A stretch of 64,000 bases of DNA from Gentiana macrophylla (GCA_026214975.1 CM047808.1:10628267-10692266); one strand, 5' to 3'; shown: positions 45,590 to 57,592, counted from the first letter of the stretch. The notes: a model not told the origin generated them from the letters alone. Program-made: numbers and translations.

Positions 45590-47690
45590 TACATGTAAGG
45601 TGGATTCTGGATTCATGCCACAAGAATAGCATGCTCCTCTATCGCTGATGTGTCTCGCAAATGAGGAGGCTGCAGTGGGTAGAAGCGTCTCGGTGAATCT
45701 GCCAGAGTAGCATATTACCCCTAAGTGGTCCCTTTATTGACCAAATTAAACGCCAAGTATGTCCTTCGGATTGCTCTTGGAATGGGTGAAGTTTGTGATA
45801 TGCAGAGCTAATCGAGAATTTGCCGGAGGGCGTCAGTTTCCAAACAATATTGCCTGTTTCGTCAGTGCCGAAAGCATCACGTATAAAGTTTGTTGCATAG
45901 CAAATATGCCGCCAAATAAAAGAGCAATGTGCCTTGGGTTCATTAAGAGGAGAGCCATATTTGTATCTTAGGAGTTGTACCCACAATTTTTCAGGTTCCG
46001 TAAACAATTGCCATGATAATTTTGCCAAAAAAGCCGTGTTCATGTCACGGGCACTGCGAATACTGAGGCCTCCATTTATTTTTGGTTGACAAATGTGCTT
46101 CCAAGCTACTAAGTGTAGGCTACGTCTATCCGCTTCATGACCCCAAAAGAAATCTCTGATTATTTTGTCAAGCTCATTCGTTATAAGGGCTGGCAGCTTG
46201 ATGGTTTGCATGTGATAGTAGGGCGTCGTTGCAAGGACCATTTGTGAAAGGATAGCACGCCCGGCTTTAGACAAGGTGTTGGCTTTCCAGGGTTGCAATT
46301 TCTTTCGTACTTTGTCAATAATGCCTTGAAAATCCTCTTTTTTTGCCCGGTTGTGATGTAGTGGGACGCCAAGATATTTCTCAAGGTGGGTTGTGTGAGA
46401 CATGCCAAGAGCTTCCTCAATGAGAGATATAGTGTGAATATTAGTGTTCGGGGACGTCGCAAAATTAGATTTGGCCACGCTAATTTTTTGACCCGAAATA
46501 CTGCAGAAATGTGTGAGGACCCGATCAATTATGGTAGCCTCGCTTTCGGCGCTTGCCTCCGAAAAAGGAGAGATCATCTCGCAAAAAGAGGTGAGATATT
46601 TTTGGTCCCCACGGAAACGGAGATCGGCTTCCACTTCCGTCATTAATCGATTGATGTATAAGGCGACTCGAACTTGCATAACGATAACAAAAGATATGGG
46701 GCTAAAGGGTCTCCTGTTTTAGGCCACGGCAAGGTTGAAAGCCCTCGAGAGAGTCCTGTTCCAAAGAATTTCAAGCGAGGTGCTCGAGAGCGAATACATT
46801 ATAAGATCAACAAGCATGTCGTTGAAACCCACAATATGAAGAAGACGGCGGAGAAAATCCCAGCTAACTCTATCATACGCTTTTTCGAGGTCCACTTTGA
46901 TGATCATGATTCCTTTCGCACCTTTTTTCTGTCGCATAGTGAAAAGAACCTCTTGAGCCACGATAATGTTGTCGGATGTTTGCCTCCCCGGAATAAAAGC
47001 ACTTTGGCTATGGTCCGCAATTTTGCCAATAATTGAGCGCAGCCGATTAGCAATGATTTTGGTGATGGTTTTAACTGTGACATTTGCTAGAGCAATCGGG
47101 CGCAATTGAGAAACCAATTCCGGCGGTTGTACCTTAGGTATCAAAGCGATGAAAGTTCTGTTCATTGAGGGAGGAAACTTGCGTTCACGGAAAGCCTTGA
47201 GCACCCAGTTAGTGACGGAGGGACCGACCGTTTCCCAATTTTGTTGAAAGAAAACCGGGGGGAAGTCGTCAGGGCCGGGGGACTTGTAAGCTCCCATGTC
47301 AAAAATTGCTGCGCGCACTTCACAAGCACTGACCGGTCGGTTAAGGAGCCTCTTATCAGCATGATTGATAGGCGACTCAAAGAGACCGCATGGTAAGGGA
47401 GCCACTGGTTCAGCCGTGTACAACTCAGTATAATATTGTCGAATCAAAGCCGTAAGAGCTACAAAATCATTGGTCCAATTGCCCAGATTGTCTTTTAGAT
47501 AGAGGATGTGATTTTTATTTCGCCTGCGCTTGGTCGAGCTATGGAAATAATGAGTGTTTCTTTCCCCATCCTCAATCCAGTTCAGCCTTGATTTTTGGTG
47601 CCAATAAACCTCCTCCTGGATAAGATATCATCATCGTACTCTTGCACTTTGAGAACGGTTCAAATTTGTTAGGAAATTTGAAGGAGCCTT
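45590..47690 (-). pseudogene. LINE ORF2: reverse transcriptase and C-terminal domains
   Basis: Minus-strand blocks: GAYKSPGPDDFPPVFFQQNW (47240-47300), IALIPKVQPPELVSQLRPIALANV, SAFIPGRQTSDNIIVAQE, KVDLEKAYDRVSWDFL (46860-46910), and FADD-like sequence at 46570-46590 disrupted by a one-base insertion (TTTGCGAGATGAT). Then KYLGVPLHHNRAK, LSKAGRAILSQMVL, HICQPKINGGLSIRS, RLIWSIKGPLRGNMLLWQI and a CYSCGMNPES zf-RVT-like finger near 45600-45640. Product would nick-prime and copy LINE RNA. Inactive as read. Confidence 0.88.
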
Positions 47691-47747
47691 AGCTAGGGCC
47701 AATTGGATCCCCGTAATTCTCGCTTTGCAACGTTTCTTGCGATAAAA

Positions 47748-48350
47748 CACTACTAGAATTTCTCGGATTTGTGACGGCGGTTTTCGTCGCTAATTTGTCA
47801 CAAACGCTTGTTTGTGACGAATTTGCGACGGAAGTTTTTTCCGTCACGGAACACCCCGTTGCAAATTTTTGTGTTAAAAGTATTTTTGTCACTGCGTTTT
47901 GCGACAAATTTGTAACGAAAGTCATACTTTGTGACACAGTTGTGACAAAATATTTGGTGATGAATCTGCGACAAAAATTATATATTGTGACGGAGGTGTG
48001 ACAAACTTTTCCAATAAGTTTGTGATGGAGTTTTGTGTCAAATTTGCTTCACAAAACAGCGATAAATGTGCGACAAAAAACTATGACAATTTTGTAACCA
48101 AATTTATTGATGCAATAGTGACATCCATATGCTACAAATTTGATATGAATTTGTGACGAATGTGTACGATAAAATTGTGACGAAATTTTAGTGATTATTT
48201 TTTTATGAATCATTGTGACAATTATTCTACCAAATTTAGCGATAAATTTTTGACAATTTCATCCCTACAATTTTGATTTAATTTTGTGATGGTGTTTTAC
48301 GACAAAAGTGTGACAAAGTATCTTGAAAATTTTGTGACAAATTTTACTAT
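47748..48350. repeat. CACTA left subterminal repeat region
   Basis: At least twenty variants of TTTGTGAC(A/G)AA in both orientations over 600 bp. By analogy with En/Spm TNPA sites, these would be transposase-binding sites; inference. Confidence 0.8.
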
Positions 48351-48499
48351 ATTTATTATTTTAAAAAATTATAATCAATAACATAAATGTTCTCATAAAA
48401 AATGTTTCAAAAGCATAAATAATCAAAACATATACAAGATCATAAAAATGAAGTAAATCATTTTATTAATAATTGAGTCAACTAACATTTCAAAATATG

Positions 48500-51400
48500 A
48501 AATCAATATTATTCATGATTAACGGACAAACACAAGAGATTAATGGTTTTCTCACCGAAAACAACTCAATCTTGTGAACGAGCAATCATCTTTAAAAGTG
48601 TTTTAAGTTCTACATCACAGTCGTATTTCATCTCTAAAAATGTCATGAGTTCTGCATCCCACTCATATTCCTAAAGGTCTAGTTAAACATCCTGAAGAAC
48701 TTGTTTAAATTCATGACGATCTCGCTTGCACTGCCAGCAACGATGGCCTCTTCCGGCATATCATCTGGAATCCGGGTCACAGTGTACCATTGATGAGAAA
48801 GAATCTTTGAGCTTCATCTAAGTTTCCACTCCGGAAAGATGAATCATAAATCATCTCTATCTAAATGACCAGTCTGAAGCATAACGGACAAGCAATCTGA
48901 CAAATTATCTACTTTTCAGCTAACTTAAGCTCACCGAAAGGTAAATATACAATCAACAACTAAAACATTGTAGAGACTGGTACAATCCATATAAGATGAG
49001 GGGTCTCATCCTCAAAACCTAAGCTATGATGTGATGAAGTCTATCTCTTAATATGGTGGATGAAACAATACCAAGTGTCCAATATGAGACAACTTTAACA
49101 GACCTTCTCAAGTGTGAGCCTATAACAAAGAGCCCAATACCATGTTGAAAATAAGCCCAAACCATATAAGATGAGGGCTTCATCCTCCAAACCTAGGTTA
49201 TGAGGCGAGGGAAGTCCATCTCTTAATATGCTGGGTGAAACAGTAGCAAGTGCCAAATGTAGGACAACTTTAACAACGACGACTTCACACCAATGGATAG
49301 GTACCAGAGAATAAAAACAAAAACAAATACATGCAAATAACCACTTAAATTATTTGAGAATACAAGGGGAGTGAATTGTTTTTTCAAGTTTAAGCAAATG
49401 TTAATGATAAGTTTCATAGGACCTACTCAAATATCACAGGGAGCAACCAAAGCAACTTTAAAGGAATATATAATGCTTATATAATTACTTACCTTGCATG
49501 ACGCATAATAATTGCCTATGAAATTGTGAATCTCCTGGTAAGCTTTAAATAGACAATTATTGCCCACATTCACATCATTAGTACTAGTTTTTCCTACCAC
49601 GAATGTACTCAGTTTAAAAAGCCACAACAGAGCTTAAAAACAAATATTAAAGGTGCAATGGCAGATAGCCCGAAGAGATCCTTATTCTTTTGACTCTGGA
49701 AGTCAAAAAGCAAGAAACATAGAGATTAAATACCATATATTGCATAATAAAATCAAGATTACAAAACTAAAAAATAACTTGTTACTTGCCAGAATTACTT
49801 GATCAATATGAAGCTTCGAAATGAACATCCAGGAATCACAGAATCACAATCGCGATAACGTTGTTGATGAATTAGTTTACGGATCTTATGAATGTAACTT
49901 AACAATTTTTCCAATATGTAAAGATATTGTTGTTCGTTCCGAATTCGATTCAAGAAAAGAGACCATTCATGCACAGAACTTGCGAAAAATATACTCAGCT
50001 AGAGTTGAAACAAAACAGGGCACAAAATCTACAAAATTTTGCAGATAAAAACACGAAAAGTATAATATATTAAAGTGACTTACTTTGCACCAGGTCTGGC
50101 TAAATTTTTGAATATCTTTCTAGCAGCAACTTTCACCTAATGATGTCATATAATAGATGTACTCCTTTTGTTTGTGTTTTGTTTAGTATGTGATTCCCCA
50201 ATACGTAAATGACTAAATATGCACTTATAGTTTAATAACATGTTTGAACATTGTGAGGTTGCTAAAAGTAAAAGACTGGACTTAGTCTTATGCACTTATA
50301 GTCTTATACACCTAAAAGCATACTCAAAACTCTGCCACAACTTGACACACAATCAAACTTAAGGCACAATTGCGACATGCACTGAATTAGTAGCTTGAGG
50401 AAGAAAAGGAGAAGAGAAACCAAAGATAAACGACGTGAAAGTTACAGATGTGATGACGGGTCCACCTATCCACCTCCTGTTTATGCAAAAATGTAATAGA
50501 ATGCTCCATTAGTATGAGAATGTACACATAGAACCATTAATACAAAAATTAAGACTTATTATAATTGTGTCATTCAAACATCTTTCAAACATAAAACATT
50601 TAGATAGGTTGATGATTTTGATAGTCAAAATTACCATGTACTGTAAAACCATACATAATAACCACCTATTAAACTGACAAACACATCAGGTCGGACATTA
50701 AAAAAGCCATGACATGAACAGAACAACACCACCTGCTGGACCAATTCCTAGCATCAGACATTTTAGAAAGAAACAAAAAGAGATGCATAAAGAAACCACT
50801 AAGCTACCAAGAAAACAATGAAAGTCCATTTCACAAAAAAGTAAGATAGAAAGCCTAAGTTTTATAATTTATTTGGTTATTAAAGTAAAGGTATCACACT
50901 CAGACAGCTACCTCTCGGTTCAACATTAAAAACCTAGAACATCATGCAGATCAAGACCGACTTGCAAAGAGACAAATTGCCGACCATACAACATCATCAA
51001 CTCAAACTCGTAGAAGATCGGCAACTCGAGATATTAGAATGCAGATCATGTATACAAGACCAAGTAGAAAGGAAAAACGAAGTTGCACATAAGAGTTACT
51101 AAACTCGGTGAAGGCTGTTTCTTAACACATAAGCATCAAGATTCGGGACAAATTACTCGGTTAGATAGAACTACGACACATGGCGAAGAACTTACTTATA
51201 CATATCGATGCAAAATAGGGCAAACATCCATTAATCATTGAACGACAAGTTAAAATCTGAAAAACTTAAATATTGACATGATTTACGAATGAAACAGAGC
51301 AAGAAACACCCAGATAAGTGATGTAAGTATGGTAGAATACAAGTAACATAACCAGAGAGCAAGAAAAGTGATGCAATCATGGTGAAGGGAGTTGATCTAG

Positions 51401-51860
51401 CGAAATGCAGAATAGAGCAAAATAAATGAATGCAGAGATGTCAACTATCGATTTACCAAACCGCTAACATCGATACAAAGATGAAGGATACTAGCAAACC
51501 ACACACGTAAATGAATGGACAATATGAAAACTACACAGCACACATTGCCCGAAATCGGGCATTCGGAAAACAACTATGATCAAGAAATAGATGCTAAAAA
51601 CATCCTCCCACTCAACATAGCCAATTACCATACTCCCATCAGTGTGAGCACCAAATCAAAGCCATTTTCAATCTAAAAATTGCACTTAGCAAAATAAAAA
51701 TAAAATAATAATAATAATCATAATATTAAACCAGACTGTGAAGATTCATCCATTGTGAATTCTTGGATTATGGTGCGAAAATTGGAGGAAGCTAAAGAGA
51801 AATGGAGGGTAGGAAATGAGAGAAGAAGAAAGTGAGACAAAAAGAAAGGGTTGCATAATG
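48500..51860 (-). other. Possible decayed minus-strand transcription unit inside the CACTA
   Basis: At the high end, a pyrimidine-rich leader is followed by ATGGATGAATCTTCACAG (minus strand from about 51755). At the low end, a terminal-looking exon reads EYEWDAELMTFLEMKYDCD and LLKMIARSQD before a stop (48550-48680). Another fragment, MPEEAIVAGSASEIVMNLNK, lies at 48690-48765. I do not recognise the family. It may be the element's own second gene or a captured host gene. AT-rich introns assumed between. Nothing else supported in this span. Confidence 0.3.
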
Positions 51861-52279
51861 AAAAGATAGAGACTGCGTCTAAGGTTGTAGCAATTGGATT
51901 CTGCAGGTTGGGAAGACACAGCTTTTATCAAGGTTTGCAAAGAAAGAGTTTGATTTTGTGTGTAAGACGGAATTGGAAGACGGGTGCCGAAGATGAAGGT
52001 GCCCTAGCTATTTTGTGGAGGCGGGTGTTTTATCAATGAAAAGTTGAAAATTTAGGAAAAATTGATAAAGACGGGCCTTTTACCCGCTATATTGCATTTT
52101 ATTATACGAAAACAAAATAGCACAAATGATTAGGCGTTTATGAACGTCCTAATTATTAATAAAATTTTCAACTTTAGTGATGAATTAATTAGCAGCGATT
52201 AAAAGGTATGAACGTGTCTTAAAAGGTATATATTGTAGTAGTGAGTGATGAATTAATTAGCTGCGATTTTTTTTACACC

Positions 52280-52707
52280 CAGCTAGTTTGTCACATATTT
52301 GTCACAGATAATTTGCACATAAATTTGACACGAAGGTTTGCGATAAAATAGTTACGGTCTTTTGTCATGTACATATTTTGTCACAATATCGCCGCAATAT
52401 TTTGAAAAATAATCTTGATATGTTTGGGCACTAATTTGTAGCAATGATGTCGCAAATTAGTTACGAACCATTCTCGCTCAAAATTTTGACACAAATTAAG
52501 GCGCTTTAAAATTGGCACGACGATTTGTGACAAAATAGTCACATACCTTTTGTCATGTACATATTTTGTCACAATGTCGCCTCAATTTATTTTAAAAATA
52601 GTTTTTATGTGTTTCAGTAACTTATTCAGTAGCAATATTGTCAGAAATTTGTGACGAACAATATTCGTCACAAAAATTCGTAACAAATCCCGGAAATTCT
52701 AGTAGTG
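52280..52707. repeat. CACTA right subterminal repeat region
   Basis: Repeated TTTGTCACA / TTGTGACAAA words over about 420 bp, mirror to the left end. Just inside (52178-52260) a 16 bp direct repeat GTGATGAATTAATTAG flanks a ~55 bp segment ending in GTAGTAGTG, possibly an older CACTA end. Confidence 0.75.
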
Positions 52708-52710
52708 AAA

Positions 52711-53593
52711 GATGTTACCAAAAACCGATTTGTTCCATTCCTTCGCTTTAAGGCTAAAGGTGTTAAGAGCCGCTTGTAAATCATCATCATTGACATGCTA
52801 TGAATCACGTAAGAAGGGCTGAAAATCCGAGTGCTTCAACCAACAAGCTTGAAAACGGAAGGGTCTTTCAGAGTGATCGCGAGTCCCCAAATTTTCTAGT
52901 GATAGGAGAATGGGATGATGATCCGAATGAACACGCGGTAGATGATAAATAGAAGAATCTGGGTACTTGTTCCACCATCGAGAATTACAGAGACCCTGGT
53001 CAATGAGTTGTTCAATAGCCGTGGAACTGTGAATAGATTTGGACCACGTGAAATGAGGGCCATGATAAGGTAGCTCATGAAGCTCCGCCCTATTAATTAA
53101 GCCACGTAGTTTTTCCACATAAGGACCCGAAACCGGGTGGCCCCCACGTTTATCCGCAGCATGAACCACCTGATTTAGATCTCCAATAATACACCATGGA
53201 ACTAAAAACAGTGCTGAAATATGTTCAAAAAGATCCCAGAGATCATCACGGTTAGCAGGGGATGGGGATGCATAAGTAAACGAGATAATCCATTTTACTA
53301 TATTATGAGAAACAACCGCCATTATAATAGTCTGATCGGTAGCAAAGAGTAATCGGAGATCAATAGTAGAGGCGTCCCAAAAAAACCCAAAGACCACCAC
53401 TAAAACCACGGGCTTCAACCGCAACCATATTCGTAAAATTGGACAAGCGAAGTATACGGTTTGCTTTTGTACTCGGTGCTCTCGTTTCCATAAGAAATAA
53501 AACATTTGGTTGGTATTCCAATAACATAGACTTCAAATGACGGAAAAAAGAGGGGGAGCTAGCTCCTCTGCAATTCCAAGACAAAATCTTCAT
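52711..53593 (-). pseudogene. LINE ORF2: apurinic-type endonuclease
   Basis: Starts MKILSWNCRGASSPSF at 53593, the usual plant L1 endonuclease start. ALFLVPWCIIGDLNQVVH (about 53160-53215), HGPHFTWSK, IEQLIDQGLCNSRW and HLPRVHSDHHPILLS (52905-52945) give the conserved N, E-region, D, N and SDH motifs of the EEP fold. One frameshift occurs near 53370-53400. The CACTA element interrupts the spacer before RT. Confidence 0.88.
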
Positions 53594-55160
53594 TGAGAAT
53601 TTGGGGTAATGTTCACAAACTGCCCAGGGGCTGTAGCGTTCAGTGGTATGCTTTGTGGGGGGGGGGGGGTAACAGTAGTATCCACCATAGGCACAGCATC
53701 AGGTGGATTTTCCTTAATGTAAGTTGAGTCATGTTTATTGACACTCTCTTCCGCAAGCATGGCATCGACTGCCATGGCTTCCCCCATTACTTTGAATATA
53801 GTATTTCTCGGGTTATTGGAGGATTCAGGCACATTGGTGATATCAGTGAGAGGGACTTGGGGGCTTGCTGCAGGACGGACTGGTAGAGGAGGGAATGAGT
53901 TTATACCTGGGACAATGTTGTCTCTGCTTTGAGGTGCTTGGTTTCTGACTTGGTTGGGAATACGAGAGGAGCCTGCACGCCCTCTTCCGCGAGTGTTTGT
54001 ATTACGATCTCCCGTGTGGCTTGTCGAATCTGCTTGGAGTGGCATTAAATTGGTGCGAGTTTGGAATTGTTGTTGTAGAGAGTTGAAAGGTGTATTAACC
54101 ACTTCTTCAGTTCTTCGTCAATAAGGACGAAATAACGGCTGCCATTTGTGTTGTCCATTGGGGCTCTTTGGGGGTTTGAGTGACCCGCATTTTGTGTTGT
54201 ACGGTTTATGGCTTGGTGGATTGGAATTCGTAAATGTGTGTTTGGCTTATTTGGCAGCTCGTTGAGCGATTGGCTTATGCTTCACGGTTTGATGCTAACA
54301 TCCAAGGGCCGAAGTGGCTAGAGTCGATGGGCACATTGACATTTTCGGGAGGCTTCTCATGTGAGGTGTCCATTTCTTTTGCCGTTTGAGGGCAATCTTC
54401 TGTTTTATGACCGTAAACACAAGTAAAGCAAACCATGTGCAGGCCCTCGTATTCAATTTTATAGATTTTTTCGTTGAGCATGACAGCCACCGGGAGAGGT
54501 TTGTTGAGCTCTACTTCGACACAAACACGAGCATATTTTCCCCTTTGGTTACGGAGAGAGGTAGCATCAACCTTACTAGCGGCACCAATGCAATTTCCTA
54601 GATGAAGCAATGTTTCCTGTTCAAAATACTCAATTGGAACACGCGGGATTCGTACCCAAATCATTGTGGATTGGATGAGATCGCTCGAGGGGTGGAATGA
54701 CGGCTTCCATTTGGAGATAGTAATATAGTGATTCGAATCGCCATGGTCCATTTTCCAGGACATAGTCATAGTCCTCTTTTGACACAAAACGAATGATGTA
54801 GAAACCATCCTCTGAATCGCTGAGTTCGATATGCTTGCCTTTCGCCCACATTTCGTCACCCCGGGCTTGAGAGCCTTGAAACTTACATTTCGCCAAGGAC
54901 TTTGATGATAAGTGCTCGACGCCATGGTCGCCAAAGCTTTTTCGGCGTTTCCAGGGATTGAAACTTCTTTTACACCGGACATGGCAATCGGGGATTTCTC
55001 GCGGTCCGGCGATTGTAGTGCTCACCAAATTCAATAATGTCTTCTTCGGTTCAAAGAATGCCACAGTAGAGAGTTCGGGGTGACATCCGATGGGCGGAGG
55101 AGGTCTCAGACCGCTACGGCTCCATATCGATTCGCCGCCCTTGCACCGGAAGGTCTTCAA
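53590..55160 (-). pseudogene. LINE ORF1: DUF4283 and zinc knuckle RNA-binding protein
   Basis: Minus-strand start near 55160. DUF4283-type text includes IIRFVSKEDYDYVLENGPW (54730-54790), WVRIPRVPIEYFEQETLLHLGN and GKYARVCVEVELNKPLP. A knuckle CFTCVYGHKTEDC (CX2CX3HX4C, about 54395-54435) follows, then a low-complexity tail (RGRGRAGSSR). The last codons overlap the ORF2 start as ATGA (53590-53593). Frameshifts near 54650, 54270 and 55050. A G9-10 run sits at 53658-53667. Confidence 0.85.
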
Positions 55161-55274
55161 TGGCTCTGCGTTTAAGCTTCGCTAGCTGAACGGAGAAGTA
55201 GATCCTGTTCTTCGCCTGGAGTGGGAGGGGCATTTGGATTTTCGGGAGGGAATTTACTGAAAGGACATTCCTTT

Positions 55275-55429
55275 ATTTCCAAAAGTTAGACACGCTTTTG
55301 TACCAAAGGTTTCCCTACGTAACCTTTACTTAAAAAAACGGTTAAACCCTAATCGGAAGGTCCTCGCCCCGATCCACGCGAGGAGTGCGAGGAGAGGTTA
55401 ATTAAGGACTTAGCAAAATGAGAAAAAGA
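55275..55429. other. LTR relic continuation
   Basis: Continues the target sequence interrupted by the LINE (see 44810). No gene. Confidence 0.3.
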
Positions 55430-55510
55430 TCGCTTTACGGACTCGAACCCCACACTCCTTCTTTCTGTCCCTACCGGCGTTATACCATCTCAACCGCTAC
55501 CATTTAGGCT
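55430..55510 (-). repeat. tRNA-derived sequence with pol III boxes (SINE-like)
   Basis: On the minus strand an A-box-like TAGCGGTTGAGATGG (55485-55499) precedes a perfect B box GGTTCGAGTCC (55439-55449), about 35 bp apart. A clover-leaf acceptor stem is not evident, so this looks like a SINE head or tRNA relic rather than a tRNA gene. Confidence 0.4.
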
Positions 55511-55812
55511 ATATAAATCTATCTATAAATAATATATACACGAAGCAATTTAGCCCGTTTCCCTTCAATTACCCGACCCAAACCCGTTAAGACCCGAGCA
55601 ATAACACGCTCTGATTTTTTTTTTCTTTTTTCTTTTTTTTTTTTTAAACTCTATTACTGCCTAATTTTTTAACCCTAGCTCTTCGCCTTTGACATTGTTC
55701 TTGCTCCCGCGCCTCTCACACCATTCTTTCTCTGCGGTCTTCTACCGTTATGCTCTGTAACATATATTCATTCGCAGGGATGTCGGTATTTTCACTCCAT
55801 TATTTCCTGTCA

Positions 55813-55975
55813 GAAAATCTACGTCGTAACCGAAGATGATGACGGAGTTCGGAAATCGGGCTAATTTAACAAACATTATCATGATAATCCGTTCAAAAAA
55901 TCTACATCGTAACCGAAGATGATGACGGAGTTCGGAAATTGGGCTGATTTAACAAACATTATCATGGTAATGAAT
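55813..55975. repeat. Tandem duplication of ~80 bp
   Basis: The segment beginning AAAATCTACGTCGTAACCGA (55815) is repeated from about 55897 with few changes. No coding role recognised. Confidence 0.85.
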
Positions 55976-57344
55976 TGATTATACACGATTGATAATCGAA
56001 TTTGATATGTAACGATGATATCGCTGTCAATTCTGAATCGTATTGTTGGTTTCATTGTCAATTTTTATATGGTGTCGTTTTTCAGGCAAGAACATTTCGT
56101 ATCCCAATTTTCAGGTCCGACTATATAATCTTTGGTGCTTGGTTGTTATATTGATCATGGTGAACTTTCTTTTGCAGACCTGTGCGGCAATTCGCAGGCG
56201 ATCACATACCTGCATTCTTTTACTGCTAGAAGTAAATTGATATCACATTTTCAACTCACACTGTCGTCGGTAAAGTTAGCTACCTATTTAAACGTCAAAC
56301 GGTGTACCGGTGATCTTTTATTGGGAGGACAGTCCCCTTGGATGATTTCGTTGACATTTATAGCCATTAATGTAATGTTCAAAGGTGTTGAATTATTGAT
56401 GAATTTAATCTACACCTGAAAGCAATGTGACATTTTCCCATGGTTAGATAATCCTTATTGCTTCATTGTTTTTTTTTTGTGTGTTTATCATTACATGTAT
56501 TGATCATAATATTGTTTTGTAGATGTTTTGCAGCGAATTTGGAGCTCTACATCTATATCATGTGCTAAACCCGTAAATATATAACGATTTACGATCGGTA
56601 TTATATGTGTTGTCTCTTTTAGTGTAGGGATTTTTGTTTGGATTTTTCTTATTATCCTTTCCTATTAATCATAAATATTGTATTATATGTGTATGTAGAT
56701 CAGTAGATGGATGCTTAAGAAAAGTTTAAAGGTGGTGTCTGGCTTCATATTCGATCAGTACCACTGTGTGCTATTGATAATGTAAGGGTTTCATATCAGA
56801 AGTTCGTGGAATATCTGTATTCTTTTAGTGTTGGTTTCAAATTGTTGGAACACTGGATGACACATTCATTTTACTGTACTACTCTTCATAGTACATATTC
56901 ATTCTGTGTTGGATTTTCAGTGGTATTGACATGGTTATATATGAGAATCATGCTAAACAGAGTGTGAGACAGAAGACAATGTACAGCCTTACTTGAAGAA
57001 ATGGTTGTAATTGTTATTTTGGTGCATTCGTTGTTTGTTAGGAATCATACTTGAAGCTAATACACAACAAATTAGAGATGATCTATCTCTCTCAAGTAAA
57101 GGAAGATTGAAATAATGTACATTGTGTTCTTCTATGAAGAAGATTCAGCTTCAATGAAAAAGAGCATCTCACATTCTCAAATACATTAAGCAACAAGTGC
57201 ATAATGCAAAATACATCAAGTTGCTTCTAAGCTCCATATGTACACATTTGTTTTTCTCTCTGTTTTTTGTTCTTTTTTTTCCCCGTCTTTTTTAGTGCTT
57301 TCAGGAAACATAAACTTGAGATCACTGTAATTGAATGCATTTGC

Positions 57345-57592
57345 TTTCTATGTTCCATTGTTGTAGATGAATGTATTGAAGAGGAAATGGCATTTTCATA
57401 GACATCAAAAAAGTTTGTGCAGTAGTTTTGATTTTGTTTTCTCCAATATTTGTCATGCATTGTGATTCAATAGTTTTCATTTGCCTCACTATGTTCCATT
57501 TTTGCAGACGTGATGATTACATTGAAGAGGAAATGGCATTTTCGTAGGCATCAAACAGGTTTTTGCAGCAGTTTTCATTTTCTTTTCCTTCT
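57345..57592 (+). repeat. Duplicated exon-like segment
   Basis: CTATGTTCCATTGTTGTAGA (57349) and CTATGTTCCATTTTTGCAGA (57489) each lead into TTGAAGAGGAAATGGCATTT and a similar tail. The period is about 140 bp. The TTGCAG just before each coding-like word resembles an acceptor site. Confidence 0.7.

Larger units (their letters stand above)
47748..52707. mobile_element. CACTA (En/Spm) transposon nested in the LINE
   Basis: 4960 bp. Inverted ends CACTACTAGAATTTC...GGATTTGT (47748 on, and complement up to 52707), 3 bp target duplication AAA (47745-47747, 52708-52710). Both subterminal regions are dense in TTTGTGACGAA-type words. No TNP2-like transposase was found, so it is probably non-autonomous or decayed. 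Confidence 0.9.
45192..55258 (-). mobile_element. Full-length L1-type LINE, split by a CACTA element
   Basis: Flanked by an exact 16 bp target duplication GAAAGGACATTCCTTT (45176-45191 and 55259-55274). On the minus strand: ORF1, ORF2 with endonuclease, RT and a Cys-rich zf-RVT-like tail, then a poly-A (T run at 45189-45199 on plus). Without the CACTA insertion it is about 5.1 kb, a typical full plant L1 length. Confidence 0.93.

Noticed and set aside
46386..47036. Plus-strand ORFs across 46386-47036
   Set aside because: They are antisense shadows of the LINE reverse transcriptase.
52178..52260. A second complete CACTA insertion near the right end
   Set aside because: A GTAGTAGTG end and a 16 bp direct repeat are present, but no matching left end was found and a 16 bp duplication does not fit CACTA (3 bp).
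53658..53667. G run as a functional element
   Set aside because: Single homopolymer inside LINE ORF1; more likely slippage or a base-call artefact.
55436..55510. Functional tRNA gene on the minus strand
   Set aside because: A and B boxes are present but I could not form acceptor and anticodon stems; treated as SINE-like.
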